Of a stretch of DNA of 64,000 bases, positions 34,660 to 44,047 are shown piece after piece. This stretch comes from Agarivorans sp. TSD2052 (GTDB taxonomy: Bacteria > Pseudomonadota > Gammaproteobacteria > Enterobacterales > Celerinatantimonadaceae). How positions within the stretch are numbered: position 1 is the stretch's first letter; each line of letters starts with the position of its first letter. Location: positions 1,601,501 to 1,665,500 of the forward strand of contig NZ_CP096670.1 in the NCBI RefSeq assembly GCF_023238625.1, in the 5' to 3' direction. Below the pieces are notes generated by a model, which saw only the letters and a program-made list of their open reading frames with translations, was not told where the DNA came from and searched no databases. Position numbers and translations under genes: made by a program.

Positions 34660-35619
34660 GTGAACTACATAGACATTTTTAACGGTGATGCCGATGGCAT
34701 TATTGCCTTATTACAATTACGTTTAGCCGAGCCAAAAGATAGCCAATTGGTTACCGGTGTTAAGCGCGACATTCAGTTAATGAATAAGCTTGAATTTAGC
34801 GCCGAGTGCGAAGTAACCGTGTTAGATATTTCTATGGAGAAGAATATCGATGGCCTGACCAAAGCATTAAATGCCGGTGCTAAAGTTAGCTATTTTGACC
34901 ACCATCGTCCTGGAACCATCCCTGAGCACGCTTCGCTGAACGCTACCATTGATATGGATCCTAACGTTTGTACTGCGCTGTTAGTGGATAAACACTTAAA
35001 TGGGCAATTTCATTTATGGGCCATTACCGCAGCCTATGGTGACAACCTGCTGGCTAAAGCTGAGCAGTTAGCTGATGAGGCTAAACTTAATCTATCTCAA
35101 AGAGCCCAGCTGAAAGAGTTTGGTACACTGATTAACTATAACGGTTACGGTGCTACGCTAGACGATTTACATATTAAGCCGGTTGAGTTATTTCAGTCTT
35201 TATTGGCTTACGACAATCCATTTTCTGCTATTGCCGCTGATAATTCCCCCTTTGCTGTGCTACAGAACGCTTATAAAGCCGATATGGCGTTAGCAGAAGC
35301 CAGTGATTGTGCTGCAAGTACTGATGTGGCAGAGGTGTATTTGCTGCCTAATCAACAATGGAGCCGACGGGTAGGTGGCGTGTTTGGTAATCAACTGGCC
35401 AATAATAACCCTAACAAGGCGCACGCTGTCGTCAGTGATAATGGCGATGACACATACTTGATTAGTGTTCGGGCTCCGCTAAATAATAAAACCGGGGCCG
35501 ATGAAGTGTGTAGCGAATTTGTGACAGGTGGTGGCAGAAAGGCAGCCGCAGGTATTAATCGGCTACCGCATGATCAACTTGATGCCTTTATTCGCCGCTT
35601 AAACGGTTTTTATGCATAG
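34660..35619 (+). CDS. DHH-family phosphoesterase
   Basis: 319 aa from GTG 34660 (TAGGA seven bases upstream). Metal motifs in order: DIFNGDADGIIALLQ (motif I), TVLDISMEKN (II), VSYFDHHRPG (III, the DHH), and AITAAYGDN (IV). The C-terminal DHHA1 domain ends in VTGGGRKAAAGINRLP. The fold is shared by NrnA-type nanoRNases, RecJ and cyclic-dinucleotide phosphodiesterases; length fits a small stand-alone enzyme, but substrate is unknown. It is not obviously related to glycan synthesis, and a transcription break before it is likely given the heptamer array. Confidence 0.85.
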   Translation: MNYIDIFNGDADGIIALLQLRLAEPKDSQLVTGVKRDIQLMNKLEFSAECEVTVLDISMEKNIDGLTKALNAGAKVSYFDHHRPGTIPEHASLNATIDMDPNVCTALLVDKHLNGQFHLWAITAAYGDNLLAKAEQLADEAKLNLSQRAQLKEFGTLINYNGYGATLDDLHIKPVELFQSLLAYDNPFSAIAADNSPFAVLQNAYKADMALAEASDCAASTDVAEVYLLPNQQWSRRVGGVFGNQLANNNPNKAHAVVSDNGDDTYLISVRAPLNNKTGADEVCSEFVTGGGRKAAAGINRLPHDQLDAFIRRLNGFYA

Positions 35620-35726
35620 CAATATTGAATAGTCGCGATGGCTTGTAATTGCTATTATAAGTAATAATTTAAATTAACAATAAAGCTAGTTGCCTTAACT
35701 AGCTTTTATTGTTTAACGAAGTAACT

Positions 35727-36731
35727 ATGAAATATTTGGTGACCGGCGCAGCCGGCTTTATTGGGTTTCATGTGGCTAGGCGCTTATGCGCAGAAGGCCA
35801 TGAAGTGGTAGGCATTGACAATCTCAATAACTATTATGATGTTAATTTGAAGTTAGCCAGGCTCGAGCAGCTTAAAAATTACGACCATTTCAATTTTTAT
35901 TCTATCGATCTTTTCGATCGAGAGGCTATTGATCAACTGTTTGCTGAGCAACAGTTTCAGCGGGTTATTCATTTAGGGGCTCAAGCTGGGGTTCGGTACT
36001 CTTTAGAAAACCCTCATCGCTATGCTGATGCTAACCTTGCTGGACATATCGATATTCTTGAAGGGTGCAGTAAATATAAAGTAGAACATTTGGTATATGC
36101 GTCTAGCAGCTCGGTGTACGGCATGAATAATAAAATGCCATTCTCCGTAAAAGATCCGGTTGACCATCCTGTGTCTTTATACGCTGCGACTAAACGTGCT
36201 AACGAACTGACCTCTCATACTTATTCCCATTTATTTGGCTTACCAACCACCGGGCTGCGTTTTTTTACCGTATACGGGCCGTGGGGTAGGCCGGATATGG
36301 CGCCGTTTAAGTTTACTAAAGCCATTTTGGATGGTGACACCATCGATATTTATAATAACGGTGACTTGTCTCGTGACTTCACCTATATAGACGACATTGT
36401 GGAAGGCGTTATGCGCATTCAAGCGTTAATACCTACTGATAGCCAGCATAGTGATTTCAGTTTTCCCAACCAAAGCACGGCTCCGTATGCTTTATATAAC
36501 ATTGGTAATGGTGCGCCAGTTAAGCTGATGGACTTTGTAAAAGCCATTGAAGATGCCACTGGCATACCCGCTAAAAAGAATTATTTGCCAATGCAAGCCG
36601 GTGATGTGTATCACACTTGGGCGGATACTTCAGAGCTTTACCAAGCTACAGGATATAAGCCTAAAGTTGCCATCAATGAGGGCGTTAGGCGTTTTGTTGA
36701 TTGGTATAAAGACTATTATTCGGTACATTAA
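35727..36731 (+). CDS. NAD-dependent nucleotide-sugar epimerase, probably UDP-glucuronate 4-epimerase
   Basis: 334 aa from ATG 35727 (the TTG at 35709 is upstream of the conserved start). Extended SDR: YLVTGAAGFIGFHVARRL, VVGIDNLNNYYDVNLKLARL which is characteristic of UDP-glucuronate epimerases, HLGAQAGVRYSLENPHRYA, YASSSSVYG and SLYAATKRANELTSH (Tyr-x-x-x-Lys). FTVYGPWGRPDMAPFKFTKA is also a family block. It lies just before UDP-glucose dehydrogenase, which makes its likely substrate, so UDP-galacturonate should be available to the glycan. A related 4-epimerase role on other UDP-sugars cannot be excluded. Confidence 0.87.
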   Translation: MKYLVTGAAGFIGFHVARRLCAEGHEVVGIDNLNNYYDVNLKLARLEQLKNYDHFNFYSIDLFDREAIDQLFAEQQFQRVIHLGAQAGVRYSLENPHRYADANLAGHIDILEGCSKYKVEHLVYASSSSVYGMNNKMPFSVKDPVDHPVSLYAATKRANELTSHTYSHLFGLPTTGLRFFTVYGPWGRPDMAPFKFTKAILDGDTIDIYNNGDLSRDFTYIDDIVEGVMRIQALIPTDSQHSDFSFPNQSTAPYALYNIGNGAPVKLMDFVKAIEDATGIPAKKNYLPMQAGDVYHTWADTSELYQATGYKPKVAINEGVRRFVDWYKDYYSVH

Positions 36732-36802
36732 GTAATAGGTTATTAAAGCTTTGACGCTCTAGTACTAAAGATTATTAATATTTACGAGTTACAAGGAAAA
36801 AT

Positions 36803-37969
36803 ATGAAAATTGCAGTTGCAGGTACGGGGTACGTCGGTTTATCGAACGCTATGTTACTTTCTCAAAACCATGAAGTCGTTGCTGTCGACATTATTGAAGA
36901 AAAGGTCGAGCTACTTAATCGTAAATTATCACCGATTGTGGATGCAGAAATTGAGAGTTTTTTATCAAACAAAGAGTTAAATTTTACTGCTACTTTAGAT
37001 AAAAAGCTGGCTTATGCAGGAGCGGATTACGTCATTATTTCAACTCCTACCGACTATGACCCTGAAACCAACTACTTTAATACAGGCTCGGTAGAAGCGG
37101 TCATCAAGGATGTATTAGCCATCAACCCTAATACAACGATGATTATCAAATCTACCGTACCAGTGGGTTATACCAAATCGGTTCGTGAAAAGTTTGACTG
37201 TGACAATATTATCTTTTCGCCTGAATTTTTACGAGAAGGGCGTGCTTTATACGATAACTTGCATCCCTCTCGCATTGTGGTGGGTGAGGAGTCTGAGCGT
37301 GCGCGGGTGTTTGCTAGCTTGTTAGTGGAAGGAGCAATTAAAGAAAACATTGATGTATTGCTTACTGATTCAACAGAAGCTGAAGCGATAAAATTGTTTG
37401 CCAATACCTATTTGGCGCTGCGTGTTGCCTATTTTAATGAGTTAGACACTTACGCTGAAACCCATGGGCTAGACAGTAAACATATAATCCAGGGGGTGGG
37501 TTTAGACCCTCGAATTGGCAGTCACTACAATAACCCTTCGTTTGGCTATGGCGGCTACTGTTTACCAAAAGATACCAAGCAGCTGTTAGCCAATTATAAA
37601 GATGTACCTAATAATATTATTGGCGCCATTGTTGACGCGAATACCACCCGCAAAGATTTTATTGCCGACTCTATTGTTAGGCGTAATCCTAAACGGGTAG
37701 GCGTATATCGCCTTATTATGAAGTCTGGCTCAGATAATTTCCGGGCCTCGAGTATTCAAGGCATTATGAAACGCATTAAAGCCAAAGGTATTGAAGTGGT
37801 AATTTACGAACCCGTGATGGAAGAAGACGAGTTTTACCGCTCAAAGGTGTATCGCGATCTCGCTGAATTTAAACAAAGCTGCGATGTGATTATTGCCAAC
37901 CGTATGGTTGATGAAATTAAAGACGTAGCAGATAAGGTGTATACCCGCGATTTGTTTGGTAGTGATTAA
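36803..37969 (+). CDS. ugd: UDP-glucose 6-dehydrogenase
   Basis: Oxidises UDP-glucose to UDP-glucuronate with two NAD. 388 aa, the enterobacterial-type short form. N-terminal Rossmann loop [68 protein letters not shown]; the catalytic cysteine is in [19 protein letters not shown]. The preceding epimerase would use its product. A terminator follows 32 bases later, and the next operon converges from the other strand. Confidence 0.97.
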   Translation: MKIAVAGTGYVGLSNAMLLSQNHEVVAVDIIEEKVELLNRKLSPIVDAEIESFLSNKELNFTATLDKKLAYAGADYVIISTPTDYDPETNYFNTGSVEAVIKDVLAINPNTTMIIKSTVPVGYTKSVREKFDCDNIIFSPEFLREGRALYDNLHPSRIVVGEESERARVFASLLVEGAIKENIDVLLTDSTEAEAIKLFANTYLALRVAYFNELDTYAETHGLDSKHIIQGVGLDPRIGSHYNNPSFGYGGYCLPKDTKQLLANYKDVPNNIIGAIVDANTTRKDFIADSIVRRNPKRVGVYRLIMKSGSDNFRASSIQGIMKRIKAKGIEVVIYEPVMEEDEFYRSKVYRDLAEFKQSCDVIIANRMVDEIKDVADKVYTRDLFGSD

Positions 37970-37999
37970 GTCGTACAAACTACATTGGTTTTAACTAAA

Positions 38000-38026
38000 A
38001 GACGGCGCTAATTAGCGCCGTTTTTT
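38000..38026 (+). terminator. Terminator between ugd and yjbH, possibly bidirectional
   Basis: ACGGCGCT at 38002-38009 pairs perfectly with AGCGCCGT at 38014-38021 around AATT, followed by a T-run. A-rich sequence on the left could let it also serve the convergent minus-strand operon. Confidence 0.85.
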
Positions 38027-38077
38027 GTGGGGTGATTAGCGCCTAGTTATTTGCAGCTAGGCGTTACAGCATAGTGG

Positions 38078-40204
38078 TCAGTGAGTACCAATGCTCTTTC
38101 TGCCTTTGGCTTTAGTCTCATCATACAGGCTATATTTACGAATAAGCTTTTGACCGCCATCGCGTGTGAGTGGCGTCCAATTAAAGGCAGCATATTTGGT
38201 ACTGGAACGGGTCAGCATCATGTCGAAGGGGATTTTTATGTAGAAGCCTTTGTTAAAGCTACCTTCGCCATAGTCTTCAGCACTGACATCGGTTTTTGTG
38301 AAGAAGAAACCAGCAATGGTACCGTTATCAAACTCTCTTGATACATCAACGGTAAACCCTCGGTCACCAGAGAGGTATTGCCCTGCTGATAGCTCGGTAT
38401 TAACTCCATACCATGGAGATTGCCAATAAAGCGCGGCGTGGCCGGTGGTGACTTCGTAATCTCTAAAACCAAAACCTCGGTCAAAATCACGCTGCTTAAC
38501 GCGGTTTAGATCCACGCCAAAAGCCAGTGAACTATTGTAAGGTCGATACAATAGTTCGCCCCCCACACCGCCATACATAAACTCTAAATAGCCGCCGTAG
38601 TATTGCGCGTAGAAGTTTTTACCGTAGTTATCAAAGTAGGTGAGTTGTAGATTGGACAGGCCTATATCACTGGCGGTTAAATACTCCCGAATATAAGTGC
38701 GTGAACGCGGGATTGCACCGGTGGAATCATCAACCGTATAATTAAATTTGTCGTAGTTATTTGCAATTGTCCACGAAGCAATGCCATCGGCTTTTAACTT
38801 GTCGGTAAATTGGTACTCTCCTGCTAGGTGTAAAGATACCGCGTAGAAATAAAAGGTCTCTGCGCTGCCAATGCTTTGCGTTAAACCGGGGTACAGCGAG
38901 ACATTATAAGGCGTTTTATCTACCTGAGTGCTGGTTTGGTTTGCCGCTGTACTGTCAGACTCTTGGTAGACTTGGCTGCTTACATAGGGGCTTTCTTGTT
39001 CTGGCTCAAGTTGGTTTTGTGCGTTATCTAAGAAAGCGGCTCGGTCTATTGTACTGCTATATAAAGGCAGGCCTTGTGCGGTTTCTACTATCTCAAATTC
39101 GCTCACAGTGTCAGGCAAACGGTTATGTAGTACGCGAGCAATGCGTTGGTCTGCGTCGCTGCGTTTTCGGTATTTAAGTTGCTCGCCGCTCACGCTTATA
39201 CGGTTCTCGCTCAATACTAGGGTACTTGCTTGTAATCCGGCGTTATCGGCTAACGTGTCGACTAAGTCGTCGTAATCTACCTGGGCAGAGGTTTCGGTGT
39301 CGTTTAAAGCCTCTGGTGGTTCATCAAGCTTGATTTGATTGGGCACCGTTTGAAAGTTAGTACGAATGGTAATACCGGCCATCAGCGTATTACCGCGTTC
39401 GTAGCCAAGGTTTAGATTGACGTAGTCGCCCCAGGCATAAACGGCCCCAATATTAACCGGTAAGCTTTGATCGAATTGGTTGTCTAATGCTTCGTGCTGG
39501 TAATCGTTAGAATCGTATTCAAGCTTTAGACTTAAGCCCTCAATGGGCGTGTGGTATTCAAGGCCCGCTAAAAGGCCAGCATTTGGACCACGGAAGAAAT
39601 CACCAGCCCCCAGTTTTCCTCCATTGTCTCCGGGTTTTCGCCCCGGGCGTTCACAGGCGCTGTCAGATATTTTACATAATGGATTATCTAGATCGCTGCC
39701 ATTGGCTAGATAGCCCCAGCCCATGCCTAAGGTGAAGTCTAGGTTCCCCCAGCGTTTACTGGCGACCAAGTACTCGCTAGCAAATAAACCCGTGCCACCA
39801 ATATCACGAAAGCCTAAAGCGATTTCAGGTACGTAGTAAGATTCTTGCCACAGCCTAAATTTGGCGTCAAAGCCTTTGTCTTTATAACTTTGGTCGCCAC
39901 TGTATCCGGGGTAGGGGCTATATAAACGGTTCTCAACCGAGGTATAGCGTATCACGCCTTCAAACCATGGCACGGGGGTGATTGCTATCGCCCCTCTGAT
40001 ATAGGGGTCTACATAGTTTAGATTAAAGGCGAACTCACCCTCCGGGCTCATGCGGGCAGTGGGTATTTGTATTAAACCTACTCCGCCAAAGTCTGATTGG
40101 GAAGGCGCCGCCAAGCTGGCAGATAGGGGTAATAATGCCGAAATAGCCATTGCTAAAGGGGCTAAGGGCTTAATGTTTAAGGCTTGAAATTGACGTTTAC
40201 TCAC
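38078..40204 (-). CDS. yjbH: YjbH/GfcD-family outer-membrane exopolysaccharide protein
   Basis: 708 aa. Signal peptide with ALLPLSASLAA before PSQSDFGG. The YjbH (DUF940) opening follows: SDFGGVGLIQIPTARMSPEG, then FNLNYVDPYIRGAIAITPVPWFEGVIRYTS. The rest alternates beta-strands, as expected for one or two outer-membrane barrels (Tyr- and Gly-rich, ending RKYSLYDETKAK). It overlaps yjbG by 8 bases. In E. coli yjbEFGH and gfcABCDE, this family goes with exopolysaccharide or group 4 capsule secretion. Confidence 0.9.
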   Translation of the reverse strand: MSKRQFQALNIKPLAPLAMAISALLPLSASLAAPSQSDFGGVGLIQIPTARMSPEGEFAFNLNYVDPYIRGAIAITPVPWFEGVIRYTSVENRLYSPYPGYSGDQSYKDKGFDAKFRLWQESYYVPEIALGFRDIGGTGLFASEYLVASKRWGNLDFTLGMGWGYLANGSDLDNPLCKISDSACERPGRKPGDNGGKLGAGDFFRGPNAGLLAGLEYHTPIEGLSLKLEYDSNDYQHEALDNQFDQSLPVNIGAVYAWGDYVNLNLGYERGNTLMAGITIRTNFQTVPNQIKLDEPPEALNDTETSAQVDYDDLVDTLADNAGLQASTLVLSENRISVSGEQLKYRKRSDADQRIARVLHNRLPDTVSEFEIVETAQGLPLYSSTIDRAAFLDNAQNQLEPEQESPYVSSQVYQESDSTAANQTSTQVDKTPYNVSLYPGLTQSIGSAETFYFYAVSLHLAGEYQFTDKLKADGIASWTIANNYDKFNYTVDDSTGAIPRSRTYIREYLTASDIGLSNLQLTYFDNYGKNFYAQYYGGYLEFMYGGVGGELLYRPYNSSLAFGVDLNRVKQRDFDRGFGFRDYEVTTGHAALYWQSPWYGVNTELSAGQYLSGDRGFTVDVSREFDNGTIAGFFFTKTDVSAEDYGEGSFNKGFYIKIPFDMMLTRSSTKYAAFNWTPLTRDGGQKLIRKYSLYDETKAKGRKSIGTH

Positions 40205-41081
40205 CTTGGGGGCTTCCTATTATCTGATTTTGCAGAAGCTCAAGGTAGAGCTGATTTATTTGTTGGTGTTGTTCGCTAAATATTTGTGTTTTAGCGGGCA
40301 CAAAAATGATGCTGCCAGGCGCTAGGGTTTGCGTATTGAGCTTGTTCCAATAAGCAATCGGTAGCTGCAGGGTAGTGGTATCGGGTTTTATTAACCAAAC
40401 GATGCTGTTATCTGCCATGGCTAACATTGTGGCGCTTTTCAAGTAATCGTTTAAGTCTTGGCTAGGCTGATGGTCGAGATTTAGTGATGTAGCAAAGCCT
40501 GTGATGCTTATGGTGCTAGGTCGAGCCGGAATAATGATTTTGTCTTGCGCGTGTAATAGATAATTACTCGTGCCGTCGGCATACACGCGGTCTGGGTGTA
40601 CCGCAATGGTGAAGCGATCGGTAGGCACCAGTGCTGCGATCTGCTGTTTAACGGCGCGCCATTGCTCAGCATATTTATCTTGCTTAGCTATTTGCTGGTC
40701 TACCAGCGTGAGTAAGGTTGATTTTTTTTGTTGATGCTTAAGTGCCTGACCATGGCGCAACCATGCCGTGGCATACCAGTAATCGTTGTCACTTAAGCTG
40801 AGCTGGCTGATAAGCTGGCTGAGGCGTGAACCTTGCGCAACCGAATATTGCTGTATCGCTTGATGGGCTTGTTGTACCGCTACGCTTATGTGTGGTGTTT
40901 GGTTAGTGGCTGCGTCAGTTGCTGTTTCGGCAAGAGCGCTGTTTACACCGATATTCAACACTGACACCAGCAGGGTGGCTTTAGCAAATTTTACCCACAA
41001 GGCTAATGGCCGTTTGGCTAAGCTTGTCGCACTAGAGTAATGGGCCGCAGCGGCCCATAAAGACTTACGCATTACGCGCAT
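40197..41081 (-). CDS. yjbG: YjbG/GfcC-family periplasmic polysaccharide protein
   Basis: I start at the ATG at 41081, seven bases after AGGAAG; a GTG at 41108 is also open. About 294 aa with a long signal sequence ending near VLNIGVNSALA. The mature part matches GfcC/YjbG: a helical region with ISVAVQQAHQAIQQYS, the ubiquitin-like beta-grasp segment with DRFTIAVHPDRVYADGTSNY, then ITGFATSLNLDHQPSQDLNDYL and SIIFVPAKTQIFSEQHQQIN at the end. It is translationally coupled to yjbH and 50 bases after yjbF. Exact role in export is unknown in the family. Confidence 0.85.
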   Translation of the reverse strand: MRVMRKSLWAAAAHYSSATSLAKRPLALWVKFAKATLLVSVLNIGVNSALAETATDAATNQTPHISVAVQQAHQAIQQYSVAQGSRLSQLISQLSLSDNDYWYATAWLRHGQALKHQQKKSTLLTLVDQQIAKQDKYAEQWRAVKQQIAALVPTDRFTIAVHPDRVYADGTSNYLLHAQDKIIIPARPSTISITGFATSLNLDHQPSQDLNDYLKSATMLAMADNSIVWLIKPDTTTLQLPIAYWNKLNTQTLAPGSIIFVPAKTQIFSEQHQQINQLYLELLQNQIIGSPQGE

Positions 41082-41130
41082 AAACATTCTTCCTTGTTGA
41101 GTTAACACAGCTTGAGTTAATACCGGTTAA

Positions 41131-41805
41131 CTAAATATCTTCAAAAAAAGGCATTAAGCTTTCTAAGAATACCATTGGCTGATTGGGGCCTAATTGTTGC
41201 TCTGTACGCCAAATAATTTGTTTGTTGTTGCGCTGTTCTACCCAATATTGATTGGTGGTGCTGAACTTAAGTGCTGGCACACTTAACTGCTCGCTTACCC
41301 TTTGTAGTTGTCGCTCGCTTCCGGCAATAACTGCTTGGCTAGTCTCATGCACAGTAAAGCTTGATTCGCTGGTTACCCCAAATAAGTCTTCAGATATGTA
41401 ATCTCGGGTGGCGAGGTATGGGGTGTTTTCTTCTACCGAGAGTAACCCTTGAGCAAAGGGGTCTTGCTTGAGGTAATGCACGCCGCTGCTGGCAAACGGT
41501 AAGCCGTCACTGCGAATAATTTGGCCATTGCGAGTGACCACGGTGATACCATCACTGGCTGCCCATACTCTTTCATCGCCTTGTGCCTTCGCGAGTGCGA
41601 TATAGGTCTTGGGATGTTCGCCATATTTGATGTAAACAGCGGCAAAATTAAGCGCTAAGCGCTCCTCTTCTGATAATTGAATATCAGGCAAGCCGTTTAC
41701 TGCGATATCTACCAGTTCTTTGGCGCTTTTATAGTCTTGGGTACAGCCTAAAAGAGACGCAGCCAGTGCTGCCGAGATAACTACTTTACTGAATCGCATT
41801 TCCAT
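41131..41805 (-). CDS. yjbF: YjbF/GfcB-family lipoprotein
   Basis: 224 aa with a lipoprotein signal: VVISAALAASLLGCTQ, lipobox LLGC. The mature domain is GfcB/YjbF (DUF2886-type beta domain): AAVYIKYGEHPKTYIALAKA, WAASDGITVVTRNGQIIRSD, GLPFASSGVHYL and YWVEQRNNKQIIWRTEQQLG. It is first of the minus-strand yjbF-yjbG-yjbH operon. The small alanine-rich YjbE partner of E. coli is not visible here. Confidence 0.85.
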   Translation of the reverse strand: MEMRFSKVVISAALAASLLGCTQDYKSAKELVDIAVNGLPDIQLSEEERLALNFAAVYIKYGEHPKTYIALAKAQGDERVWAASDGITVVTRNGQIIRSDGLPFASSGVHYLKQDPFAQGLLSVEENTPYLATRDYISEDLFGVTSESSFTVHETSQAVIAGSERQLQRVSEQLSVPALKFSTTNQYWVEQRNNKQIIWRTEQQLGPNQPMVFLESLMPFFEDI

Positions 41806-42169
41806 TGCCTAAGCCTATAATTCAGCACTTAGCTTAGCATTAGAACGCATACCCTAAAAGTATTGAAACTAGATAAATATCTCTAAGCTTTATTGAAAGC
41901 GTTATTATTTTGCAATAACCATGAGGACGTTAATGACAGAGGGGTTCTTAGGTGGCGGATACTGGCTGAGAGTCGCTGATTACATTTCATGCTGAGCAGT
42001 CACTATCTTATACTAGCCCTACTCATCGTATGGTTCTTATCGTTGGCAGCAATGGGAATACATCGTTACCGCAATGCAAGCCTATTTCTCAGGTTTTCTT
42101 GGGTAATTAATAACTCAAACTGGTTGTAGATTTGTTATCATTTACGGCTAAACAATTCTAGGAAAAACC
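41806..42169. other. Divergent intergenic region between yjbF and ppiC
   Basis: 364 bases that must hold the promoters of the yjbFGH operon (to the left) and ppiC (to the right). AT-rich at the left end. I see no clear operator or strong promoter pair. A 46-codon frame at 41989-42129 is listed separately. Confidence 0.6.
41989..42129 (+). CDS. Possible small membrane protein (46 aa)
   Basis: ATG 41989 opens a 46-codon frame ending TAG. The N-terminal half is strongly hydrophobic (YLILALLIVWFLSLAAMGI) followed by positive residues HRYRN, the form of a single-span small membrane protein. No good ribosome binding site precedes it (ATTACATTTC). The stop lies 40 bases before ppiC. It may be chance. 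Confidence 0.25.
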   Translation: MLSSHYLILALLIVWFLSLAAMGIHRYRNASLFLRFSWVINNSNWL

Positions 42170-42448
42170 ATGGCCAGCACCGCAGCAGCATTACACATTT
42201 TGGTGAAGCATAAAGAACAAGCCGAAGATATACTCACTCAGCTTAAAAAAGGCGCTAAGTTTCAAACCCTTGCTAGAAAATATTCAAGCTGCCCATCGGG
42301 TAAAAAGGGCGGTGATTTGGGCGAGTTTCGACGCGGTCAAATGGTGCCGCAGTTTGATAAAGTGTGCTTTAGTGGTGAGGTGCTAACGCCTCATTTAGTG
42401 AAAACCAAATTTGGCTGGCATGTGGTAAAAGTGCTTTACCGGACCTAG
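42170..42448 (+). CDS. ppiC: Parvulin-type peptidyl-prolyl isomerase
   Basis: 92 aa, almost the whole of a single rotamase domain, as in E. coli PpiC (93 aa). Seen: [16 protein letters not shown], the conserved [37 protein letters not shown] and [15 protein letters not shown]. It is cytoplasmic (no signal). It catalyses cis-trans isomerisation of prolyl bonds. It lies between the yjb operon and a convergent lipoprotein gene and has no evident glycan role. Confidence 0.96.
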   Translation: MASTAAALHILVKHKEQAEDILTQLKKGAKFQTLARKYSSCPSGKKGGDLGEFRRGQMVPQFDKVCFSGEVLTPHLVKTKFGWHVVKVLYRT

Positions 42449-42465
42449 TTATCGCTCTTTAAATT

Positions 42466-42508
42466 TGTCGATGTGCATAGCGTGTTACCTCGCTTAAGCA
42501 CATCGACA
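42466..42508. terminator. Inverted repeat between convergent ppiC and lipoprotein gene
   Basis: An 11-base perfect inverted repeat (42466-42476 with 42498-42508) around 21 bases. It lies between two convergent stops and may end both messages, though it lacks a clear T-run. Confidence 0.4.
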
Positions 42509-42516
42509 GGCCCTCA

Positions 42517-43185
42517 CTAAGAACAGCTTTCTGGCAAGTTATGTTCTTTACGAATAGTTTTTAGCTTATCTAAAGCGTCACTTAAGCTTGATTGCGCCTC
42601 TAATACATTGGTCACTTTTTTGTCTAGCTTAATAATTTCAGCGTAACTACTGTTTAGCTTCTCTACATCTCCCGTTTCTGCATAGCTTAATGCTTGGACC
42701 CAAGTACCGGCTTCTTTATGGGTATTGTTGCTGGCACTTTTAGCTTGGTTGGCTAAATCTAGCGCGCTGGCGTAGTCACATTTGGCTAAAGCGCTTACGG
42801 CATTAAAAGCGGGTTCGCCAATTAGCTGGCGTAACTCTTCATCACTGGGTGGCTGGTTGGCTTGTTGCTGTTTTGCCGCGTCTTCGCTGGCTTGTTTGGT
42901 CGCGCTGGTTTGTTTGGCGTCTTGCACTGCGCCAACGGCTGCACCAGAGGCGGCCCCTACCGCTGCCCCTCTAGCGGCTGATTCGAGAGGGTCGCCTCCC
43001 CAAATAAGGCCAGACACCAGCCCGCCAGCGGCGCCTGCTAATGCGCCGGTACCCGCACCTTCGGCGGTATTCGCGCAGCCGGTATTAAGTGATAAGGCTG
43101 CTAGCAGCGATAAGGTGATTAAACTTTTGCCAATAATTGGCTTGTTAAGCAAGTTTTGCTGGCTTAAACGGGGCGTGATTCGCAT
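42517..43185 (-). CDS. Glycine-zipper lipoprotein
   Basis: 222 aa. Signal with lipobox LNTGC near residue 36. Just after comes a glycine zipper: EGAGTGALAGAAGGLVSG and ESAARGAAVGAASGAAVGAV, the YMGG-like type found in outer-membrane lipoproteins. The remaining helical domain (residues about 105-222) has two weak TPR-like pairs (SALAKCDYASALDLANQAK, AGTWVQALSYAETGDVEKLN). AAGGG lies upstream of ATG. Role unknown; an envelope-stability role is typical for the zipper. Confidence 0.75.
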   Translation of the reverse strand: MRITPRLSQQNLLNKPIIGKSLITLSLLAALSLNTGCANTAEGAGTGALAGAAGGLVSGLIWGGDPLESAARGAAVGAASGAAVGAVQDAKQTSATKQASEDAAKQQQANQPPSDEELRQLIGEPAFNAVSALAKCDYASALDLANQAKSASNNTHKEAGTWVQALSYAETGDVEKLNSSYAEIIKLDKKVTNVLEAQSSLSDALDKLKTIRKEHNLPESCS

Positions 43186-43267
43186 TTTACATCCCTTGTA
43201 GTTGTCGATATCTGCTTTTAGTTATACAACAGACTCGCTTTTTTATCGGCTTTTATTTGACAATTTT

Positions 43268-43924
43268 ATGACTAAGATGCTTTTACTGCTCAAGCTTACC
43301 GCCATACTTCGCCGCTCAATATTTAAGCCTAGCTTCAGCGGTGCTTTGATAACAGTGTTGTTATTTTGCGGTGGTGTAGGCTCGATATCGGCGCAACAAC
43401 TTGGTAGCCAACAAGCCGACCATGTTTTGGGTGTAGAAGAAAGACATACTGCCTTGTTTGAATATCTAGCCGACCTTGAAACACTGAGCCAGCATCAGCG
43501 AACGTTGCTGGTTCAAGACGGTTATTTAAGCCCTTATTTGGCTGAGCTAGCAGGCTTAGAGTTACAGCGTTTTTGGCAACAGCTCCAGGCCAGAAATAAT
43601 GGTGATGCGCCAGCAAGCTGGGCGAACTTGCAGAGCCAATCTTATAGTTTGGCGGGCATGAGTAACATTAGACAAAAACGGCGTTCTGCTTTTGCATTTT
43701 ATAGCCTTATACACCCAGAGCATCGACGTATTAGTAAGCAAGATACCTTGTTACTCGATATTTTGGTGGCCGTTCACCCTAATCAGGGCCAAGGCGACAC
43801 GGGGGCTGGGGCTAACCTAAGGTTTAGTTTGGATCTAGGTCTGAGCTTGCATCAGTTAGTGGAAATGAAGTCAAAGGAGTTGGTTTATCAACATGGCCGT
43901 TCGAATTGGTTGATGGTTCAGTGA
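43268..43924 (+). CDS. Orphan exported protein, function unknown
   Basis: The start is uncertain: ATG 43268 or 43277; the frame stays open to TTG 43202. A hydrophobic stretch, GALITVLLFCGGVGSISA, near residues 29-46 looks like a signal peptide ending before QQLGSQQ, so a periplasmic mature protein of about 170 aa is expected. It is helical with RHTALFEYLADLETLSQHQR, and ends RFSLDLGLSLHQLVEMKSKE. I do not recognise a family. It lies 124 bases before the flippase and on the same strand. Confidence 0.5.
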   Translation: MTKMLLLLKLTAILRRSIFKPSFSGALITVLLFCGGVGSISAQQLGSQQADHVLGVEERHTALFEYLADLETLSQHQRTLLVQDGYLSPYLAELAGLELQRFWQQLQARNNGDAPASWANLQSQSYSLAGMSNIRQKRRSAFAFYSLIHPEHRRISKQDTLLLDILVAVHPNQGQGDTGAGANLRFSLDLGLSLHQLVEMKSKELVYQHGRSNWLMVQ

Positions 43925-44047
43925 CCGCCCAAGATAAAATGTTTTTTATCATGGGCATTAATGCTAATTTGTTGGATTGAATGACTATTTTACACACTTT
44001 AAGGATAAAGCGTTGTTGCAGTTGCAAGGTATTACTGAGGTTTTCAG

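Noticed and set aside
42782-43201. 139-codon plus-strand frame over the glycine-zipper gene
   Set aside because: It is the complement of alanine/glycine-rich coding sequence, a typical false frame.
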